Counted from the stretch's first letter, positions 6,543 through 13,974 are shown. The stretch is DNA of 54,732 bases from Oscillospiraceae bacterium (GCA_017429835.1 JAFROD010000050.1:1-54732); one strand, 5' to 3'. Program-made: numbers and translations. The notes: generated by a model from the sequence alone, not told the origin.

Positions 6543-8260
6543 TCCTGCAGGCACTTGTTCGTTATTATGAGGTGCTTGCCCGCCTGGGCAGGATCGCCCA
6601 ACCGGGTTGGTCGCCGGTAAAGGTGTCTTATGCGCTGGAACTGAATGATGCCGGGAAAGCCGTCAACGTGATCTCGCTGAAGGTGCAGGATGCTTCCGGC
6701 AAAAAGATGCGGCCGCAGGAGCTGCTGCTTCCGGCTCCCGTCAAGCGGACGGTCGGTATTGCGGCAAATTTCCTTTGCGATAATCCATCGTACATCTTTG
6801 GCACAGACAACAAAGGTAATCCAGCGCGAGCGGCAGAGTGTTTCCACGCCGCAGCGGAGTTGTACAAACGGCTGTTGGGTGCGTGTGAAGAACCAGCAGC
6901 GCAGGCGCTTATGAAGTTCTTCGATACCTGGTCAGCCGATCAGCTCGCGGCGCTTATCCCCGATGAGCAGCGGCGTGAAGAACTGCTCGGCGGCGCAAAC
7001 GTGGTATTCCTCTATCGGGGACAGTATTTGCATGAAAATGAACGGATCCGGACGATCTGGCAGACGTACTACGCCTCCTCCGACGGAGAAAAGAGAGCCT
7101 GCCTGGTGACTGGACGGCAGGATACGACAGCGCTGCTCCACCCGAGCATCAAAGGGATCGCCGTGGCGCAATCCAGCGGAGCCTCTCTCGTTTCGTTCAA
7201 TGCGCCTGCGTTCTGCTCATACGGTCACGAACAGGGCATGAACGCGCCGACTTCCGAATACGCGGCCTTTGCCTACGGCGCGGCGCTGAATTATCTGATT
7301 GCTTCGCAGCGTACCCGCGTCGGAGACACGACAGTCCTGTTCTGGGCCGAAACGGCGGAGGAACAGTATCGGTCGATCATGGATTTCTGCTGCGCGGGAA
7401 CGATCGCTGCGGGCTATACCGCGGAAGAACTGCAGAGCGTGGTGAAAGCGATCTGCGCCGGACAGTCCGTCGAGTTCGACAAAGCAAATATCGATCCGGA
7501 TATGCAGTTCTATCTGCTCGGTATCGCGCCGAATGCAGCGCGTCTCTCCGTTCGCTTCTTCCTGCGAAATACGTTCGGCGCGTTTTTGCGGAACGTGCAG
7601 CTGCATCAGGAACGGCTGGAGATCGTTCATCCCGCGAAAGCCCCGTTTGAAACGATCCCGCTCTGGCGACTGCTGAGCGAGACGGTCAACCAGAATTCCA
7701 GGGACAAGACTCCTGCGCCGAATATGGCGGGAGAGACGCTGCGGGCGATCCTGAACAATACCCCGTATCCTGCGACCCTCCTGAACGGCGTGGAGCTTCG
7801 CATCCGTGCCGATCACGAGATGAACCGCGTCCGCGCGGCGATCATCAAAGCCTACTATCTGAAAAAACCACATTCCGAGTTACCAAAGGAGGTCTTACAA
7901 GTGTCATTGAATCCTGAATGTAATGATACGCCATACGTGCTGGGACGCTTGTTCTCTGTGCTTGAGAGCATCCAGAACGCTGCCAATCCCGGCATCAACA
8001 CCACGATCCGCGACAAGTATTTCAATTCCGCGTCCGCGACCCCGGCGGTCGTATTCCCGTCACTGATCAATCTCGCGCAGAAGCATCTGAGAAAACTTGA
8101 CGGGGGCCTGAAGATCGTTCTGGACAGACAGTTGACAGAACTGCTCGGAAAGGTCGGACAGAGCTTCCCCGCGCATCTTTCCTTACCACAGCAAGGCGCA
8201 TTCCAGCTCGGCTACTATCATCAAACGGCTGTCCGTTATACGAAAAAGGAGGAAAAATAA
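6539..8260 (+). CDS. cas8c: Cascade large subunit Cas8c (Csd1)
   Basis: 573 residues beginning MILQALVRYYEVLARLG, the typical opening of Csd1/Cas8c. This subunit recognises the PAM and starts R-loop formation in type I-C Cascade. It overlaps cas5 by 4 bp and ends 1 bp before cas7, as usual for the family. The last 119 codons also form a separate gene product, Cas11c (7901-8260), through a strong internal ribosome binding site. Length and gene order match standard I-C loci, and no frameshift or premature stop is seen. Confidence 0.95.
   Translation: MILQALVRYYEVLARLGRIAQPGWSPVKVSYALELNDAGKAVNVISLKVQDASGKKMRPQELLLPAPVKRTVGIAANFLCDNPSYIFGTDNKGNPARAAECFHAAAELYKRLLGACEEPAAQALMKFFDTWSADQLAALIPDEQRREELLGGANVVFLYRGQYLHENERIRTIWQTYYASSDGEKRACLVTGRQDTTALLHPSIKGIAVAQSSGASLVSFNAPAFCSYGHEQGMNAPTSEYAAFAYGAALNYLIASQRTRVGDTTVLFWAETAEEQYRSIMDFCCAGTIAAGYTAEELQSVVKAICAGQSVEFDKANIDPDMQFYLLGIAPNAARLSVRFFLRNTFGAFLRNVQLHQERLEIVHPAKAPFETIPLWRLLSETVNQNSRDKTPAPNMAGETLRAILNNTPYPATLLNGVELRIRADHEMNRVRAAIIKAYYLKKPHSELPKEVLQVSLNPECNDTPYVLGRLFSVLESIQNAANPGINTTIRDKYFNSASATPAVVFPSLINLAQKHLRKLDGGLKIVLDRQLTELLGKVGQSFPAHLSLPQQGAFQLGYYHQTAVRYTKKEEK
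7901..8260 (+). CDS. cas11c: Cas11c small subunit, translated from an internal start in cas8c
   Basis: Inside cas8c, in frame, a perfect AAAGGAGG Shine-Dalgarno at 7885-7892 lies 8 nt before GTG at 7901 (codon 455 of cas8c). Translation gives 119 residues starting (V/M)SLNPECNDTPYVLGRLF, an all-helical C-terminal piece. Internal translation of a small subunit Cas11 from the 3' part of cas8 has been shown for type I-C and some other type I systems; the subunit binds along the crRNA-target duplex and stabilises Cascade. The sequence evidence here, an ideal site exactly where expected, is unusually clear. Confidence 0.85.
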   Translation: MSLNPECNDTPYVLGRLFSVLESIQNAANPGINTTIRDKYFNSASATPAVVFPSLINLAQKHLRKLDGGLKIVLDRQLTELLGKVGQSFPAHLSLPQQGAFQLGYYHQTAVRYTKKEEK

Positions 8261-8261
8261 T

Positions 8262-9158
8262 ATGTCTAATCCCATTCAGAACCGCTATGAATTCGTCGTT
8301 CTCTTTGACGTTGAGAACGGAAACCCGAACGGAGACCCCGATGCGGGCAATATGCCGCGCATTGACCCTGAGACCGGCACCGGCCTCATTACCGACGTTT
8401 GCCTCAAGCGAAAGATCCGCAACTATGTGGAGACCGTGAAAGAGGACGCTGCCGGCTACCGCATCTATGTGAAGGACAATGTGCCGCTCAATCGCAGCGA
8501 CGCCGAGGCGTTCGCGGCGCTGGACGTCACGGAAAAGAACGTAAAGGAAAAGAAAAAGAGCAATCCGAATCTAGACTACGAAGTTCGCGACTGGATGTGC
8601 AGAAATTTCTATGACATCCGCACCTTCGGCGCGGTCATGACCACGTTTACGAAGGCTGCGCTGAACTGCGGGCAGATCCGCGGTCCCGTGCAGCTCGGCT
8701 TTGCCAGAAGCGTTGAGCCTGTCGTTCCGCAGGAAGTGACGATCACGCGCATCGCGATCGCGAGGGAGGCGGACGCGGAGCGCAAGAACACCGAGATGGG
8801 CAGAAAGTACATTGTACCCTACGGTCTCTACCGCTGCGAGGGCTACGTTTCCGCAAATCTTGCCCGAAAGACGACCGGCTTCTCAGAGGAAGATCTCGAA
8901 CTCCTCTGGGATGCGATCCTCAATATGTTTGAGTGCGATCATTCGGCGGCGAGAGGCAAGATGGCCGTCCGCAGTCTGATCGTCTTCAAGCACGACAGTG
9001 AGTTGGGCTGCGCCCCGGCATACAAACTGTTCGAGTCGGTCAGGGTGGAACGCGCGGACAAAAACAGCGCAGAGCCCGCACGCCGCTATCAGGACTACGT
9101 GGTGACGGTGGACGAGGCCGCACTGCCTGCGGGCGTCCACTGTGAGATCAAGGGATAA
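8262..9158 (+). CDS. cas7c: Cascade backbone subunit Cas7 (Csd2, type I-C)
   Basis: 298 residues. The start MSNPIQNRYEFVVLFDVENG leads into GNPNGDPDAGNMPRID, the signature of Csd2/Cas7, whose copies line the crRNA spacer as the Cascade backbone. LITDVCLKRKIRNYV and the later FGAVMTT and GQIRGPVQ blocks also fit the family. The ATG is 1 bp after cas8c with AAAGGAGG overlapping the cas8c tail, and the stop overlaps the cas4 start by 1 bp. Translation coupling through cas8c-cas7-cas4-cas1 is likely. Confidence 0.97.
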   Translation: MSNPIQNRYEFVVLFDVENGNPNGDPDAGNMPRIDPETGTGLITDVCLKRKIRNYVETVKEDAAGYRIYVKDNVPLNRSDAEAFAALDVTEKNVKEKKKSNPNLDYEVRDWMCRNFYDIRTFGAVMTTFTKAALNCGQIRGPVQLGFARSVEPVVPQEVTITRIAIAREADAERKNTEMGRKYIVPYGLYRCEGYVSANLARKTTGFSEEDLELLWDAILNMFECDHSAARGKMAVRSLIVFKHDSELGCAPAYKLFESVRVERADKNSAEPARRYQDYVVTVDEAALPAGVHCEIKG

Positions 9159-9820
9159 TGGCCTCTTATAACGAGGACGAGTACCTTCTGCTTTCCGGAT
9201 TGCAGCATTTTGCATTCTGCCGCAGGCAGTGGGCGCTGATTCACGTTGAGGACCAGTGGGCGGAGAACTTTCGCACCACGGACGGTGAGCTGATGCACGC
9301 CAACGCTCACAATGCAGCATTCTCCGAGTCGAGAGGCGACACGTTGATTCAACGTGCGGTACGCGTTCACTCTGCTGAGATGGGCGTGTCCGGCGCGTGT
9401 GATGTGCTGGAGTTCCGACGCGCGAAGGACGGCATCACCCTCGCCGGACGCGAAGGACTGTGGCAGCCGTATCCGATCGAATACAAACGCGGTAGGCCGG
9501 GAACGACGGAAGGCGATGCGTTGCAGCTGTGCGGACAAGCGCTTTGTTTGGAAGAAATGCTCTGCTGCGAGATCCCCTGCGGCGCGCTGTACTACGGCGA
9601 GATCCGCCGCAGGGAGCAGGTCGACTTTACCCCGGAACTGCGGGCGCGTGTCAAGGAACTAATCGAGCAAATGCACGACTGCTACCGGCGCGGCTATACG
9701 CCCAAAGTCAAGCCGCATAAGGGCTGCAGCGCCTGCTCACTGCAGGAAAACTGCCTGCCGAAGATGCTGCGGGCGAAGCCGGTATCCCAATACTTGGAGG
9801 AGGCGATGAAGGAGCCGTGA
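9158..9820 (+). CDS. cas4: CRISPR adaptation exonuclease Cas4
   Basis: 220 residues, the normal I-C Cas4 length. Cas4 is a RecB-like nuclease with an iron-sulfur cluster that trims prespacers at the PAM side during acquisition. Four cluster cysteines are visible: C21 (HFAFCRRQW) and C190, C193, C199 in CSACSLQENC. The nuclease core has D82 in GACDVLEF, E108 and K110 in IEYKRG, and the QLCGQALCLEEM helix. All key residues are intact, arguing that the adaptation module was functional recently. It overlaps cas7 by 1 bp and cas1 by 4 bp (GTGA). Confidence 0.96.
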   Translation: MASYNEDEYLLLSGLQHFAFCRRQWALIHVEDQWAENFRTTDGELMHANAHNAAFSESRGDTLIQRAVRVHSAEMGVSGACDVLEFRRAKDGITLAGREGLWQPYPIEYKRGRPGTTEGDALQLCGQALCLEEMLCCEIPCGALYYGEIRRREQVDFTPELRARVKELIEQMHDCYRRGYTPKVKPHKGCSACSLQENCLPKMLRAKPVSQYLEEAMKEP

Positions 9821-10848
9821 AGAAACTGCTGAACACGCTGTTTGTCACCTCTGAGGACGCCTATATTACCCTTGACGGAGAAAACGTCGTCGTCAATCGG
9901 GACAAGCAGGAGATTGCGCGCTTTCCGCTGCATACGCTTTCGGGCATTCTCTGCTTTTCGTACGCAGGCGCTTCGCCTGCGCTGATGGGTTACTGCGCGC
10001 ATCAAAAAATGCTCCTGTCGTTCTGCTCCCCGCGCGGGAGATTTCTTGCGCGGGTGGTCGGCGAAACGAGCGGGAACGTACTCCTTCGCAGAACGCAGTA
10101 CCGTGTCGCGGACGATCCTGCGCAGAGCGTGCGCATCGCACGGCTGATGATTTTCGGCAAGCTGTATAACACGCGGCAATACGTGGAGCGGGTATGCAGG
10201 GATCACAGTTTGCGTGTGAACTTACCGCAACTGAAAGAAGCGTCTCGCCGACTGAAAGAGTTGCTCCCGACGGTCTGTACGGCTACGGATATCGATTCGT
10301 TGCGCGGCTGGGAGGGCGTAGGCGCAAACGCCTATTTCGACGTGCTGGATGAAATGATCCTCAACCGCAAGGATGTGTTTTCATTTACAGCACGAAATCG
10401 GCGACCGCCGCGTGATCCTGTCAACGCCTTGCTGTCCTTCGCGTACAGTTTGCTTGCCAATGACTGCGCGTCTGCGTTGGAGGCGGTCGGCCTGGACGCT
10501 TTTGTGGGCTTTATGCATCAGGATCGCCCCGGTCGGCGGTCGCTTGCGGCGGACTTGATGGAGGAACTGCGTCCTTGTATGGCGGATCGCTTTGTGTTGA
10601 GCTGCATCAATAACCGGATGTTCGACAAAAGCGACTTTCAGACCGCGGACAGCGGTGCCGTACAACTTACGGACGCCGCGAGGAAGACCTTCCTGAAAAA
10701 CTGGCAGGAACGAAAAACGGACACCATCACACACCCATTCCTCGGGGAAAAGGTGCAGTGGGGGATGGTGCCTTATGTGCAGGCACTGCTGCTTGCCCGG
10801 TACCTCCGCGGCGATATCGACGAATACCCGCCGTTTTTGTGGAAGTGA
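9817..10848 (+). CDS. cas1: CRISPR integrase Cas1 (type I-C)
   Basis: 343 residues from GTG at 9817, which overlaps the cas4 stop as GTGA; GAAGGAG lies just upstream. Cas1 is the metal-dependent integrase that, with Cas2, inserts new spacers at the leader end. Family blocks seen include LLNTLFVTSEDAYITLDGENV at the N-terminus, GVGANAYFDVLDEM, and GFMHQDRPGRRSLAADLMEELRP, which holds the conserved His and acidic residues of the active site. The length is normal and no disruption is seen. cas2 follows 9 bp downstream. Confidence 0.96.
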   Translation: MKKLLNTLFVTSEDAYITLDGENVVVNRDKQEIARFPLHTLSGILCFSYAGASPALMGYCAHQKMLLSFCSPRGRFLARVVGETSGNVLLRRTQYRVADDPAQSVRIARLMIFGKLYNTRQYVERVCRDHSLRVNLPQLKEASRRLKELLPTVCTATDIDSLRGWEGVGANAYFDVLDEMILNRKDVFSFTARNRRPPRDPVNALLSFAYSLLANDCASALEAVGLDAFVGFMHQDRPGRRSLAADLMEELRPCMADRFVLSCINNRMFDKSDFQTADSGAVQLTDAARKTFLKNWQERKTDTITHPFLGEKVQWGMVPYVQALLLARYLRGDIDEYPPFLWK

Positions 10849-10857
10849 GGCGTAAGA

Positions 10858-11148
10858 ATGCTGGTTGTGATTACATACGATGTCAATACGGAAACGCCGG
10901 AGGGGAAAAAGCGCCTGAGGCAGATTGCAAAACAATGCGTGAACTACGGTCAGCGCGTACAGAATTCCGTTTTTGAGTGCCTTGTAGACGCCTCGCAATG
11001 CCGGATGCTGCAGGCAAAACTGCTGTCGATTATGGATGAAAACGCGGACAGCCTTCGGTTCTACTATCTGGGAAACAGTTATGCGTCGAAAATTCAGCAC
11101 TTCGGGCAGAAAACAAGTTATGAGCCCGAAGGTGTTCTGATGGTATGA
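10858..11148 (+). CDS. cas2: CRISPR adaptation protein Cas2
   Basis: 96 residues starting MLVVITYDVNTETPEGKKRL; the conserved Asp8 follows the first beta strand, and VNYGQRVQNSVFECLVD is the standard second strand of the ferredoxin-like fold. Cas2 is the scaffold of the Cas1-Cas2 integrase. It is the last cas gene. The leader and array start 176 bp downstream on the same strand, the typical I-C order. Confidence 0.96.
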   Translation: MLVVITYDVNTETPEGKKRLRQIAKQCVNYGQRVQNSVFECLVDASQCRMLQAKLLSIMDENADSLRFYYLGNSYASKIQHFGQKTSYEPEGVLMV

Positions 11149-11324
11149 CCGTTTGCGCGAAGCGGAAATGCACATAGAATCTTGGGAACTTCGCGCGATA
11201 AAAATGGCGAAAACTAACGGCGTTTTCAGTTGTTCGGGCGTTTGGCGAGGGTAAACTTCGCCGAATGGAACCGAATACTGTGAATACAAACAAAAGTTGC
11301 CTGCGATTTTTGGGTACTTTTGCA
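11149..11324 (+). promoter_or_regulatory. CRISPR leader
   Basis: The 176 bp between the cas2 stop and the first repeat are more AT-rich than the flanks, have no open frame of note, and lie at the cas side of the array. Repeat decay is at the far end, which also marks this side as the leader end. It should hold the array promoter and the integration signal; I cannot pick a single convincing -35/-10 pair. Confidence 0.75.
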
Positions 11325-12077
11325 GTCGCTCCCCGCGCGGGGAGCGTGGATTGAAATGCGCTGGGAATGTGGTACAACGCGGCGCTGATCGGTCGCTCCC
11401 CACACGGGGAGCGTGGATTGAAATGAGGAGACCGACCTCGTCGTGACGTTGGCCTATTGTCGCTCCCCGCTTTGAGGGCGTGGATTGAAATGTCGATAAG
11501 TTCGGCTACTCCGATGATTGGACCAGTCGCTCCCCGCGAGGGGCGCGTGGATTGAAATTTGCAGTAGCCGGAGATCACGCGCAGCATACTCTGGTCGCTC
11601 CCCGCTCGGGGAGCGTGGATTGAAATGATATTGATAAAAAACTTCGTGACCTTACCGATGTCGCTCCCCGCACGGGGAGTGTGGATTGAAATATGCCGGA
11701 AAACGGCGCCGTGCGACACGAACACACCGTCGCTCCCCGCACGGGGAGCGTGGATTGAAATGCCGAGGCGTACAGTATCAACCTCGGGCAGGAGGTGTCG
11801 CTCCCCGCACGGGGAGCGTGGATTGAAATAGATTTTTACATCTCTTTTCATGCAATTCTTCTGGTCGCTCCCCGCACGGGGAGCGTGGATTGAAATACAT
11901 CAGCGTCTTTCTTATCCGTCAGGATGTCTAGTCGCTCCCCGCACGGGGAGCGTGGATTGAAATACCATATCGGGGCTGTCCGGATCGTCGCCGGGGAGTG
12001 TGGATTGAAATTACAACCTGCTCAAGCGGGACCCTGCATTCATGGTCCCGCTCCACATGAAACGGGTGAATTGAAAT
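11325..12077 (+). CRISPR. Type I-C CRISPR array, 12 repeats and 11 spacers
   Basis: The 33-bp repeats begin GTCGCTCCCCGCACGGGGAG and end CGTGGATTGAAAT, the type I-C family with a CGCTCCCC/GGGGAGCG hairpin. Repeats start at 11325, 11392, 11459, 11526, 11594, 11660, 11729, 11797, 11864, 11931, 11987 and 12045. Repeats 7-10 are identical. Repeats 1-6 each differ by a few bases, mostly in the hairpin loop. Repeat 11 is shortened to 25 bp, and repeat 12 is strongly degenerate, marking the trailer end. Spacers are 33-36 bp except number 10 (23 bp, next to the shortened repeat). Direction follows the cas genes and the conserved ATTGAAAT 3' end. Confidence 0.98.
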
Positions 12078-12133
12078 TGCGTACCCGGTACGATAGCATC
12101 ACGCAGGGATAGTTATGGTTGTAAGTCAGAGTG

Positions 12134-12165
12134 AAGCGCACAGGAAAGCCATTTCCTGTGCGCTT
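12134..12165 (+). terminator. Hairpin behind the CRISPR array
   Basis: AAGCGCACAGGAAA pairs perfectly with TTTCCTGTGCGCTTT across a GCCA loop (14-bp stem). The T-run is short (TTT), so it may be a weak terminator or an RNA end for the precursor crRNA transcript. Confidence 0.6.
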
Positions 12166-12166
12166 T

Positions 12167-12200
12167 CAAAACGCCTGTTTTGTGCATATAGTAGAAGGAT
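12167..12200 (+). other. oriT-like motif in element A
   Basis: A small hairpin (CAAAAC, loop GCCT, GTTTTG) is followed at once by TGCATATAGTAGAAG (12183-12197). Element B has the same arrangement upstream of its relaxase (29303-29337) with 13 of these 15 bases identical, and another copy at 29419. Hairpin plus ATAGTG-type sequence is the layout of MobV-family transfer origins such as pMV158. Candidate nick region; inferred, not shown. Confidence 0.4.
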
Positions 12201-12266
12201 CGTTAGAACGGAGAGAATCAGACTGTCATTCATTTATAAAAAAATCGCGAAAGACGAAAAATCTTG

Positions 12267-12295
12267 TTGACGAGCGCCCCTATTGCCGCTATAAT
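12267..12295 (+). promoter_or_regulatory. Strong orphan promoter behind the CRISPR array
   Basis: TTGACG at 12267-12272, exactly 17 bp, then TATAAT at 12290-12295. No open reading frame follows; instead a foldable transcript and a terminator do (12302-12420). Confidence 0.75.
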
Positions 12296-12301
12296 GATAG
12301 T

Positions 12302-12420
12302 ACAGTATGTAGGATGATATATTTCTCGGGGTATGCCTCCGCGAAATAGCCCACATACTTTTGTCGTTTTTTTGAGAGTTCTTTCCAGGTTTTGATTTTG
12401 GAGAGGACTCTCTATTTTTA
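12302..12420 (+). ncRNA. Candidate structured small RNA
   Basis: The transcript expected from the promoter at 12267 starts near 12302. Its outer stem is AGTATGT (12304-12310) with ACATACT (12353-12359). Inside is a second hairpin, TATTTC (12320-12325) with GAAATA (12343-12348), continuing through CGG/CCG and GG/CC to a TATG loop. A seven-T run ends at 12373. A further terminator follows: GAGAGTTCTTTCC (12374) pairs with GGAGAGGACTCTC (12400-12412), then TATTTTTAT. The RNA would thus be about 70 or 118 nt. I do not recognise a known family. Its place behind the array suggests a link to CRISPR regulation or element maintenance, which is speculation. Confidence 0.6.
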
Positions 12421-12734
12421 TAAATCGGAGTGAACAGAGTCGCGCGATACTAACGGCGCGCACAACAGCAAAACAAAGCAAAAAGTCATATAGAGAAAGA
12501 CACTCATTTTTCCGCAGATGGCAGCGATCAGTTGCAGATTGCTGAATATGCGGATATGTTTATAAGTATATAAAAAGGACCATTTTGGATTCCATTAAGG
12601 ATTGCGAATAGGGCAATCCATCGAAACAACACATATACCGGCCTTGCCGACACAGCCGCACAAATCAAAAGAATCAACATGCCAAGACTCAAAAAAGTAA
12701 TCTGATGGCAGAACCACAAATATAAGGGTCTGCA
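12421..12734. other. Gene-poor stretch
   Basis: AT-rich; no convincing gene. A short hydrophobic frame on the minus strand (12528-12719) begins with TTG and lacks a ribosome binding site. It may be a decayed remnant. Confidence 0.5.
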
Positions 12735-12787
12735 CGCTCCCGGTTAGTAGCGCCCATTGAGAATCGGGAGCGGAAAGATGGCGCTAC
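12735..12787 (+). ncRNA. Candidate H-type pseudoknot upstream of the XRE-like gene
   Basis: Stem 1: CGCTCCCGGTT (12735-12745) with AATCGGGAGCG (12762-12772). Its 16-nt loop contains GTAGCGCCCAT (12747-12757), which pairs with ATGGCGCTAC just downstream (12778-12787), one C bulged. The two stems interleave, so they form either a pseudoknot or two alternative folds. The element ends 6 bp before the first possible start of the next gene and so could control its translation. No terminator or tandem copies are seen. Confidence 0.45.
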
Positions 12788-12793
12788 AGGCAG

Positions 12794-13318
12794 TTGTGTG
12801 TCGACATTTGGCGAGCGATGTGTGGCTGCAACACACACATCTGGTGTATTGTGTTGTTAAGTATTTTATTCGATAAACCTGATTTGTTCACCGAGGAGCA
12901 AATTATTGAAGCGATTTTCCAAAAAGGCAACTTCGATGATAATACGAAAAAAAGAATCCGTCGCCTATTAATTGAGAAAAAGAGCGTAATGTTTGACATC
13001 GTGATCGAGCTGTGCAAGCACTGCGCATTTGAGGTGTTCTTTCTTACGAAGGAAGGAACGCGGAAGGTCGTTCAACTGGACGATTTTGGCGCTGCTGTTA
13101 GAAACCTTCGGAAAGATGCAAAAATGACGCAGGATGCTGCTGCCGTGAAATACTTGTTGAACATGCGGACTTTGGCGCGGTATGAAAAACTGAATGCTGA
13201 CGGTTCGATCTTGGTGCGAATTGGTGATCTTGCAAAATACCTTTCGATGTTCGACTGCTGTTTCGGTATTCAGATTGTGGAACCCAACTTAACACTTAGG
13301 TATACCTTTATGGCGTGA
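12794..13318 (+). CDS. XRE-like helix-turn-helix protein
   Basis: Up to 174 residues; the start is uncertain. TTG 12794 and ATG 12818 are both possible and neither has a clear Shine-Dalgarno. The second half contains LDDFGAAVRNLRKDAKMTQDAAAVKYLLNMRTLARYE, which fits an XRE-type helix-turn-helix (R-x-LR-K-D-x-x-MTQ...A...L-x-x-M...L...E). The first half has LFTEEQIIEAIFQKGNFDDNTKKRIRRLLIEKKS, a helical region I do not recognise. It is probably a regulator of the neighbouring integration/replication genes. A short intergenic stretch with its own promoter separates it from the next gene. Function beyond DNA binding is not supported. Confidence 0.6.
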   Translation: MCVDIWRAMCGCNTHIWCIVLLSILFDKPDLFTEEQIIEAIFQKGNFDDNTKKRIRRLLIEKKSVMFDIVIELCKHCAFEVFFLTKEGTRKVVQLDDFGAAVRNLRKDAKMTQDAAAVKYLLNMRTLARYEKLNADGSILVRIGDLAKYLSMFDCCFGIQIVEPNLTLRYTFMA

Positions 13319-13414
13319 ATTATTGTGAGGGAACTATCTCCGTTCCCTCACACTTTTTTTGAATTTTTTTGAAATTGTGTAGTTAGTGGTCGTAGGCCAA
13401 GACAATTAATGATT

Positions 13415-13487
13415 TTTACAATGGCGGTGGGAGGGCTTATAATAATTATGAGCTCAGACCTCCCGGAGAGTGGCCAATCTCCGGGAG
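13415..13487 (+). promoter_or_regulatory. Promoter and leader hairpin of the DUF961-like gene
   Basis: TTTACA (13415-13420), 17 bp, TATAAT (13438-13443). The leader then folds into a perfect 10-bp hairpin, CTCCCGGAGA (13460-13469) with TCTCCGGGAG (13478-13487), immediately ahead of the GGAGG ribosome binding site. The hairpin could affect translation or protect the mRNA end. Confidence 0.7.
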
Positions 13488-13502
13488 AAAGGAGGAGACG
13501 AT

Positions 13503-13826
13503 ATGAAAGGAAGAATCTTTATTGATACGAAAGGACTCGGAAACGAGTTCTTCCTGACGGGCGTGCGTCCGTGGTACGCCTACAGCGACGGAATCAAGGG
13601 CGACCAGTGCGGATACAGTTATGACGTCTGCGTCCCCGCGCAGAGCTTGGAGAGAATGACCGTCAAGATCCCGGGGGAACAGAAGATTGAGGCTCCGGAG
13701 TCCGGATTTATCCGCGTGATGTTCGAGAACCTTCTCGTGATCCCGTACGTGACCTCGGAAGGTCGTATCGGGCTGTCTGCGACTGCTGACAGCATTTCTG
13801 TCGTCGTCGATAAGGCGGCAAGGTAA
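13503..13826 (+). CDS. Small conserved protein of integrative elements (DUF961-like)
   Basis: 107 residues from the ATG at 13503, 7 nt after AAAGGAGGAG. The sequence MKGRIFIDTKGLGNEFFLTGVRPWY leads into SYDVCVPAQSLERMTVKIPG and then EAPESGFIRVMFENLLVIPYV. The beta-rich, roughly 110-residue make-up and the position just before a replication initiator and excisionase resemble DUF961/YdcP-type proteins found at the start of replication modules of Firmicute conjugative elements. The resemblance is in layout more than in exact motif, so the family call is tentative. It has its own strong promoter. The product is probably cytoplasmic; no signal peptide or membrane segment is seen. Confidence 0.65.
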   Translation: MKGRIFIDTKGLGNEFFLTGVRPWYAYSDGIKGDQCGYSYDVCVPAQSLERMTVKIPGEQKIEAPESGFIRVMFENLLVIPYVTSEGRIGLSATADSISVVVDKAAR

Positions 13827-13874
13827 TTCTCTGTACTGGGGCGGGTCGGACCGGCTCCGCCGGCCGATCCGTCC

Positions 13875-13907
13875 TGCGCCAAAAGGGAACTATTACCTTT
13901 TGGCGCA
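13875..13907. terminator. Hairpin between the DUF961-like gene and the rep remnant
   Basis: TGCGCCAAAAGG pairs perfectly with CCTTTTGGCGCA (12 bp, 9-nt loop). There is no T-run on the plus side, so it may be an attenuator or an mRNA stabiliser rather than a full terminator. Confidence 0.45.
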
Positions 13908-13974
13908 AAAAATCGCATCGCATTTTTATAATTCTTAGAAGAAGTACTGAAAAAGTTAAAAGGAGGGGCGAATT

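Noticed and set aside
11030..11851. Long open frame on the minus strand across the CRISPR array
   Set aside because: It is made of translated CRISPR repeats (periodic FNPRSPCGER/FQSTLPARGAT) and is an artefact of the repeat sequence.
12528..12719. Hydrophobic 63-codon frame on the minus strand
   Set aside because: TTG start, no Shine-Dalgarno, no neighbour in the same direction. Could be a relic but cannot be supported as a gene.
12735..13318. Type III toxin-antitoxin (ToxIN-like) locus
   Set aside because: Only one pseudoknot-like unit, no tandem repeats and no terminator before the gene; the gene product has an XRE-type helix-turn-helix rather than ToxN features.
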